From the NCBI GenBank assembly GCA_030833025.1, contig JAURHZ010000018.1, forward strand, positions 1 to 16,861: a DNA stretch of 16,861 nt. The letters are read 5' to 3'. Of this stretch, positions 13,566-16,861 are shown one piece after another. Position 1 is the first letter of the stretch. Every line of letters starts with the position of its first letter. The DNA is from Armatimonadota bacterium. GTDB lineage: Bacteria > Armatimonadota > Armatimonadia > Armatimonadales > Armatimonadaceae. Under the pieces are notes generated by a model, which had not been told where the DNA came from, searched no databases, and worked only from the letters and a program-made list of their open reading frames with translations. Position numbers and translations under genes: made by a program.

Positions 13566-15470
13566 ATGAAAATGCGTTTGCTATGCCGTTTCATTGCATT
13601 GTTTGCCATCGCTTTCACGGCGCCATTTGCGCTTGCTCAAGGCAATCCAGTGCACCTAACGTTGGAACGGGATGGTGGCGCATTACATCCTGGCGAAGCC
13701 ACTAAGATTCGCATCAAAGCAACAATTGATGCTCCATACCATATCTATTCGACAGTACAGCTTCCTGATCCCGCACCTCTTGCAACGACGATTTCCGCCG
13801 ATGATGCATCAGAAAAAGGTCTGTTGTCCATCTCAGGTGCCCCAGGAGAGTCGGCGCCGAAGCCTAAGTTTGACAAAGGCTTCAGCAAGGATGTCGGGAT
13901 TCATGAGGGAACTGCGACATTTGAAGCGGCACTTTCCGTTTCGCCGATAGCTACTCCTGGCACATTGTCCGGCACGATTAGTGTTCGTAGCCAAGCATGC
14001 GACGACCGAGGTTGCCTCCCGCCAAAGACTGTGCGTTTACCAGTCACGATTCCTATCGAAGCCGGTCAACCACGAGCTGGCGCGGCGCCAAGTGATATTC
14101 AAAAACAGCTAACCGTAGCATCGGCTGTAGGCGCAGGACAAAACACTAATCAGCAAGATTGGCTTCCCTTCGTCGCAACAGCCTTTGTTGCTGGATTGGT
14201 CACGCTGTTGACCCCGTGCGTATTCCCCTTGATTCCAGTAACGCTTGCATTCTTCACAAAACTCGCGACTCAGGATTCCAAAGCAACCGGACCAGCACCA
14301 AGTATCCTCAAGTACTCACTTCTGTACGCGCTCGGGATTGTGGCATGCTTCACCGGACTCGGAGTCATCTTGTCCGTCGTTGCCGGAGGTACGGCTGCCC
14401 GTGACTTTGCAATCAATCCTTGGGTCAACTTGGTCTTTACAGGATTATTTGTGATCTTTGGTCTTGCACTTCTAGAGGTGACAGAAATTCGGTTGCCAGC
14501 AAAAGTTCAGCAGCTGAGTGCATCGAGGAATGGATCCACACTTGGCATCCTCGGCATGGGGCTAACGTTCGTCGTATCCGCATTTACCTGTACAGCACCA
14601 ATCGTAGGAAGCCTGCTCGTACTTGCCGCAAATGCGACCGGTGTTGCTGCATTTGTGAAACCTATCATCGGAATGCTTGTGTTTAGTACGGCGCTGGCAC
14701 TTCCCTTTGTATTGCTCTCCTTGTTCCCAGGACTCTTGGCCAGACTGCCAAAAAGTGGGGCATGGCTAACGACGCTCAAGGGCGCGATGGGCTTTCTCGA
14801 GCTCGCAGCCGCACTAAAATTCCTATCAACGGCGGACATCTACTGGAACTGGCAGCTCCTTACGCGTCCAGCATATTTAGCAATAACAAGTCTAATCCTC
14901 ATCGCAGGTGGGCTCTGGCTCCTTGGTACTTTAAATGTAGGCTTCAACACACCAACAGGAAAACTGACCAAGGCGCGCGGTGCATGGGCGGCATTGTTCA
15001 TCTTTGCTGGTCTCTATTGTCTCTACGGAGTCTCAGGGCGTCCAGTTGTGCGGTTTATCGGGCAGTTTCTGCCTCCTCCGCCAAAGTCTGCTACAGACCT
15101 TTCGTTTTTGCCAACACTTACTGCGGGCAAGTCAGTTGCGGATGCGACCAAGCAGCTCATTTTCGTTGACATCACGGGACATACATGTACCAATTGCCGC
15201 GATGTTGAAGAACACGTAATGGGTGAGCCAGAAGTTAAACCTTTACTTGAAAAGATGGTTCGCGTTCGTTTGTTTACAGATCCTGGTGAGAATGCCACAT
15301 CGGATGAAGCAGCAGTAAACGCAAAGTATCAACTGGATACATTTAAGGATGCTACATTGCCGCGCTATGCTGTTCTGGATGCATCCGGCAAGGTCCTCGG
15401 TACGACTGACTACACGACCGCAAAAGATGTAAATTCGTTTGCGAAGTGGCTGTCCGATACCGCAAAGTAG
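13566..15470 (+). CDS. dsbD: Thiol:disulfide interchange protein DsbD
   Basis: DsbD carries reducing power from cytoplasmic thioredoxin across the inner membrane to extracytoplasmic thiol proteins. The 634-residue protein has all three modules. A signal peptide (1-25) precedes the alpha domain (about 26-165) with C145 and C150 in RSQACDDRGCLPP. A membrane beta domain (about 200-490) with about eight helices has C218 in LLTPCVFPLIPVT and C342 in FTCTAPIVGS. The C-terminal thioredoxin-like gamma domain (about 520-634) has VDITGHTCTNCRDVEE (C541, C544). The start 2 nt after the preceding stop suggests coupling; no strong ribosome site is seen, and an ATG at 13572 is an alternative. Upstream TlpA-like and stand-alone alpha proteins are likely electron acceptors. 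Confidence 0.95.
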   Translation: MKMRLLCRFIALFAIAFTAPFALAQGNPVHLTLERDGGALHPGEATKIRIKATIDAPYHIYSTVQLPDPAPLATTISADDASEKGLLSISGAPGESAPKPKFDKGFSKDVGIHEGTATFEAALSVSPIATPGTLSGTISVRSQACDDRGCLPPKTVRLPVTIPIEAGQPRAGAAPSDIQKQLTVASAVGAGQNTNQQDWLPFVATAFVAGLVTLLTPCVFPLIPVTLAFFTKLATQDSKATGPAPSILKYSLLYALGIVACFTGLGVILSVVAGGTAARDFAINPWVNLVFTGLFVIFGLALLEVTEIRLPAKVQQLSASRNGSTLGILGMGLTFVVSAFTCTAPIVGSLLVLAANATGVAAFVKPIIGMLVFSTALALPFVLLSLFPGLLARLPKSGAWLTTLKGAMGFLELAAALKFLSTADIYWNWQLLTRPAYLAITSLILIAGGLWLLGTLNVGFNTPTGKLTKARGAWAALFIFAGLYCLYGVSGRPVVRFIGQFLPPPPKSATDLSFLPTLTAGKSVADATKQLIFVDITGHTCTNCRDVEEHVMGEPEVKPLLEKMVRVRLFTDPGENATSDEAAVNAKYQLDTFKDATLPRYAVLDASGKVLGTTDYTTAKDVNSFAKWLSDTAK

Positions 15471-15504
15471 CTTCGATATTGTGTGATGGCTTGGGGTTTG
15501 GATA

Positions 15505-16221
15505 TCAGTCTTTATCCGGTTCTGGATAAATCTGAGCGGGGATAAATCCCAGTCTGTCACCGGCAACACAGCGCATCCGGATTCCTTCGATAAGGACATT
15601 TTCAACTGCGAATATTTCGTCTTCCGGGAGCGAACGTAAATGAACGTGCCCAAAAACGACTGAGTCGACATCATGAGTCTTCAACGCACTGAGATATGGC
15701 TGTGCTGGGTAATGGGTCATCACAATTTTCGTGGCACAGTCGGTAACCAAATGTAGCTGTTTTGTAAGGAGTGAAAGCTCCCGTGCAAGCATTTTGGAAT
15801 CGTGATCGGGGCTCGGTAGGCGTTCTGTTTGCCAGCCACGTGTACCCACAATGGCGAGTTCATTGTCTCCAAACACGACTGGAGGCTCTAACAAGCCAGG
15901 AAAATCAATCGGCTGTTTTGCTTTCCACCAGTGGTCATGATTCCCGCGGATGACAATTTTGGTCCCGGGAAGGCTGGCAAGAAATTCTAAGTCCTTGCCA
16001 ACCTCCGCGCGCTTTCTAGCCCAGGAAAGGTCGCCTGCAATGAGCAGAACATCGTTTTCACCGATATTCGCTCTACATCCATCTAAAAGCTTGGTCGGAT
16101 GTTCAATCCATTCATCACCAAACCGGGTCATGTCACGGTCGGGACGCTCAAAGCTTAGATGAGAATCAGCAATGGCCCAAATTTTTGCACCATTGGGCAG
16201 ACTAGGGAGACGCGTTACCAC
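15505..16221 (-). CDS. Calcineurin-like metallophosphoesterase
   Basis: A cytoplasmic dinuclear-metal phosphoesterase of 238 residues. The complete motif set is visible: DxH in IADSHLSF (D19, H21), GDLSW (63-67), GNHDHWW (93-99), THYP with His170, and GHVH (191-194). The substrate is unknown; the family includes phosphodiesterases and protein phosphatases. The start is GTG at 16221, 2 nt after the stop of the Dabb gene, with GGAG 7 nt upstream, so the two are probably co-translated. It ends convergently with dsbD, with only 34 nt between the two stops and no convincing terminator in that gap. Confidence 0.88.
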   Translation of the reverse strand: MVTRLPSLPNGAKIWAIADSHLSFERPDRDMTRFGDEWIEHPTKLLDGCRANIGENDVLLIAGDLSWARKRAEVGKDLEFLASLPGTKIVIRGNHDHWWKAKQPIDFPGLLEPPVVFGDNELAIVGTRGWQTERLPSPDHDSKMLARELSLLTKQLHLVTDCATKIVMTHYPAQPYLSALKTHDVDSVVFGHVHLRSLPEDEIFAVENVLIEGIRMRCVAGDRLGFIPAQIYPEPDKD

Positions 16222-16223
16222 GC

Positions 16224-16532
16224 CTACACTCCGTTGCTGTCAAAAACCTTTACAGTGCTCCACAGACGGCGGCTCTCCGTTACAAACTGCACATGCTGTG
16301 GATGAACCTGATATTCCTTCTCTGCAGCCGCATCCGGGAATTCAAGCAACAAGGCCACAATGTAATCATTGTCAACAACGGGTCTGTCTGTCCCAGCTGG
16401 TGTCCCTAAGGCGAAGGATGTTACGCCAGGGATCGATGCAAGCAGGGACTGACACATTCCGATGAGCTCAGCCTGGTCGGAAGCATTCGGGGATTCAGTT
16501 GGGTAGAAGTAGACGTGATGATAGAAGCTCAT
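16224..16532 (-). CDS. Dabb (stress-responsive A/B barrel) domain protein
   Basis: A 102-residue single-domain protein with the dimeric alpha/beta barrel pattern of the Dabb family. It has an opening strand FYHHVYFYP, a helix, the IPGVTSFALGTPAG turn (about 34-47), the central strand DYIVALLLEFPDAAAEKEYQVHPQHVQF split over about 56-82 with the typical Y..HP.H motif, and the closing strand STVKVFD. No enzymatic role can be assigned; homologues occur near many unrelated genes. The ATG at 16532 lies only some 15-30 nt from the 3' end of the RNase P RNA. A TAACGT box sits 4 nt before the ATG without a matching -35, so co-transcription with rnpB is the simpler reading. Confidence 0.75.
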   Translation of the reverse strand: MSFYHHVYFYPTESPNASDQAELIGMCQSLLASIPGVTSFALGTPAGTDRPVVDNDYIVALLLEFPDAAAEKEYQVHPQHVQFVTESRRLWSTVKVFDSNGV

Positions 16533-16547
16533 GGTTACGTTAGTCCT

Positions 16548-16861
16548 GAATAGATTGGAGTGGCTCTATAAGCCGGGTTCTGTCTTTGTATGGTCATCTC
16601 TCTTGGCCAGCAGTTGCCTGATGGCTCATGCGGTTCTACCCGGAGAATCGGCGGGCAACGTCATTTTCTCCTGTTCGAACCTTGCTGCGGATGGGGTTTG
16701 CCGGGCAGTGACGTCTCCGCCACTCCGGTGCGCTCTTACCGCACCATTTCACCCTTACCGTCAATCGACGGCGGTATCTTTCTGTTGCACTTTCCGTCGG
16801 GTCACCCCGCCTGGCCGTTAGCCAGCATCCTGCCCTGCGCAGCCCGGACTTTCCTCAGGTT
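16548..16861 (-). ncRNA. rnpB: RNase P RNA (bacterial, appears type A), 5' end outside the window
   Basis: The catalytic RNA that cleaves the 5' leader of pre-tRNAs. On the minus strand the conserved regions appear in order: GAGGAAAGTCCGGGCT (16841-16856), ACAGAAAGATACCGCC (16770-16785), the GGTAAGGGTGAAATGGTG...GGTAAGAGC block (16725-16759), AAACCCCATCCG with GCAAGGTTCGAACAGG (the L15 region), GCATGAGCC, and the 3' ACAGAACCCGGCTTATA (16567-16583). The insertion pattern resembles ancestral type A rather than Bacillus type B. The first ~50 nt (P1 5' strand, P2-P3) lie beyond the window. The 3' end is placed near 16548 from the expected P1 3' strand and is approximate. Confidence 0.93.

Noticed and set aside
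15475..15506. GATAT/ATATC inverted repeat between dsbD and the phosphoesterase as a bidirectional terminator
   Set aside because: The stem is only 5 A/T-rich pairs with a 22-nt loop and no T-run, so it is too weak to support.
1..16861. CRISPR arrays, transposons, integrases, tRNA genes or toxin-antitoxin pairs
   Set aside because: I looked on both strands for repeated units, transposase motifs, tRNA arms and small paired genes and found none; every stretch is explained by the listed genes or by short intergenic DNA.

Overview
The window is chromosomal housekeeping DNA of a free-living bacterium with roughly balanced base composition and very tight gene packing. I see no mobile element, CRISPR array, phage gene or obvious foreign island. 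The organism is not identified. Several features point to a lineage near the base of the Terrabacteria (for example Armatimonadota or Chloroflexota-like) rather than to a proteobacterium or a classic Bacillus. These are two gene blocks familiar from Firmicutes (scpA-scpB-dacF-rluB and darA-holB), an RNase P RNA that looks like the ancestral type A, a cyclic-di-AMP receptor, and promoters whose -10 box sits only 5-6 nt before the start codon (leaderless type). This placement is inference with low confidence.

Layout. On the minus strand from 5769 down to 1, one promoter precedes eight genes that overlap or nearly touch: scpA, scpB, a D,D-carboxypeptidase (dacF-like), rluB-type pseudouridine synthase, darA (c-di-AMP receptor), holB (DNA polymerase III delta'), rsmE and the start of an AEC-family transporter cut by the window edge. 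Upstream, on the same strand, are gltA (citrate synthase) with its own promoter and a strong terminator, an orphan alpha-galactosidase-like glycoside hydrolase, and a nitronate-monooxygenase-like protein whose start overlaps the hydrolase stop by 4 nt.

On the plus strand from 10023 to 15470 lie two groups. The first is a Cys/Met-metabolism PLP enzyme coupled to an XRE-cupin regulator, probably sulfur amino-acid metabolism. The second is an envelope thiol-redox cluster: a secreted TlpA-like thioredoxin with an unrecognised N-terminal domain, a stand-alone DsbD alpha-like domain, and a full-length DsbD that carries its own copy of the same domain. gltA and the PLP gene are divergent and share a 158-bp intergenic region with back-to-back promoters.

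The right end, on the minus strand, holds rnpB (5' end outside the window), a Dabb-domain protein and a metallophosphoesterase. They are spaced so closely, with no visible terminator, that a common transcript is likely.

The points most worth a second look are the leaderless promoter architecture, the duplicated DsbD alpha module with a matching cysteine motif, the fused eight-gene overlap chain, the orphan glycoside hydrolase starting 17 nt after a terminator, and the His-to-Pro change in the nitronate-monooxygenase-like protein. I did not find a convincing entirely new system.
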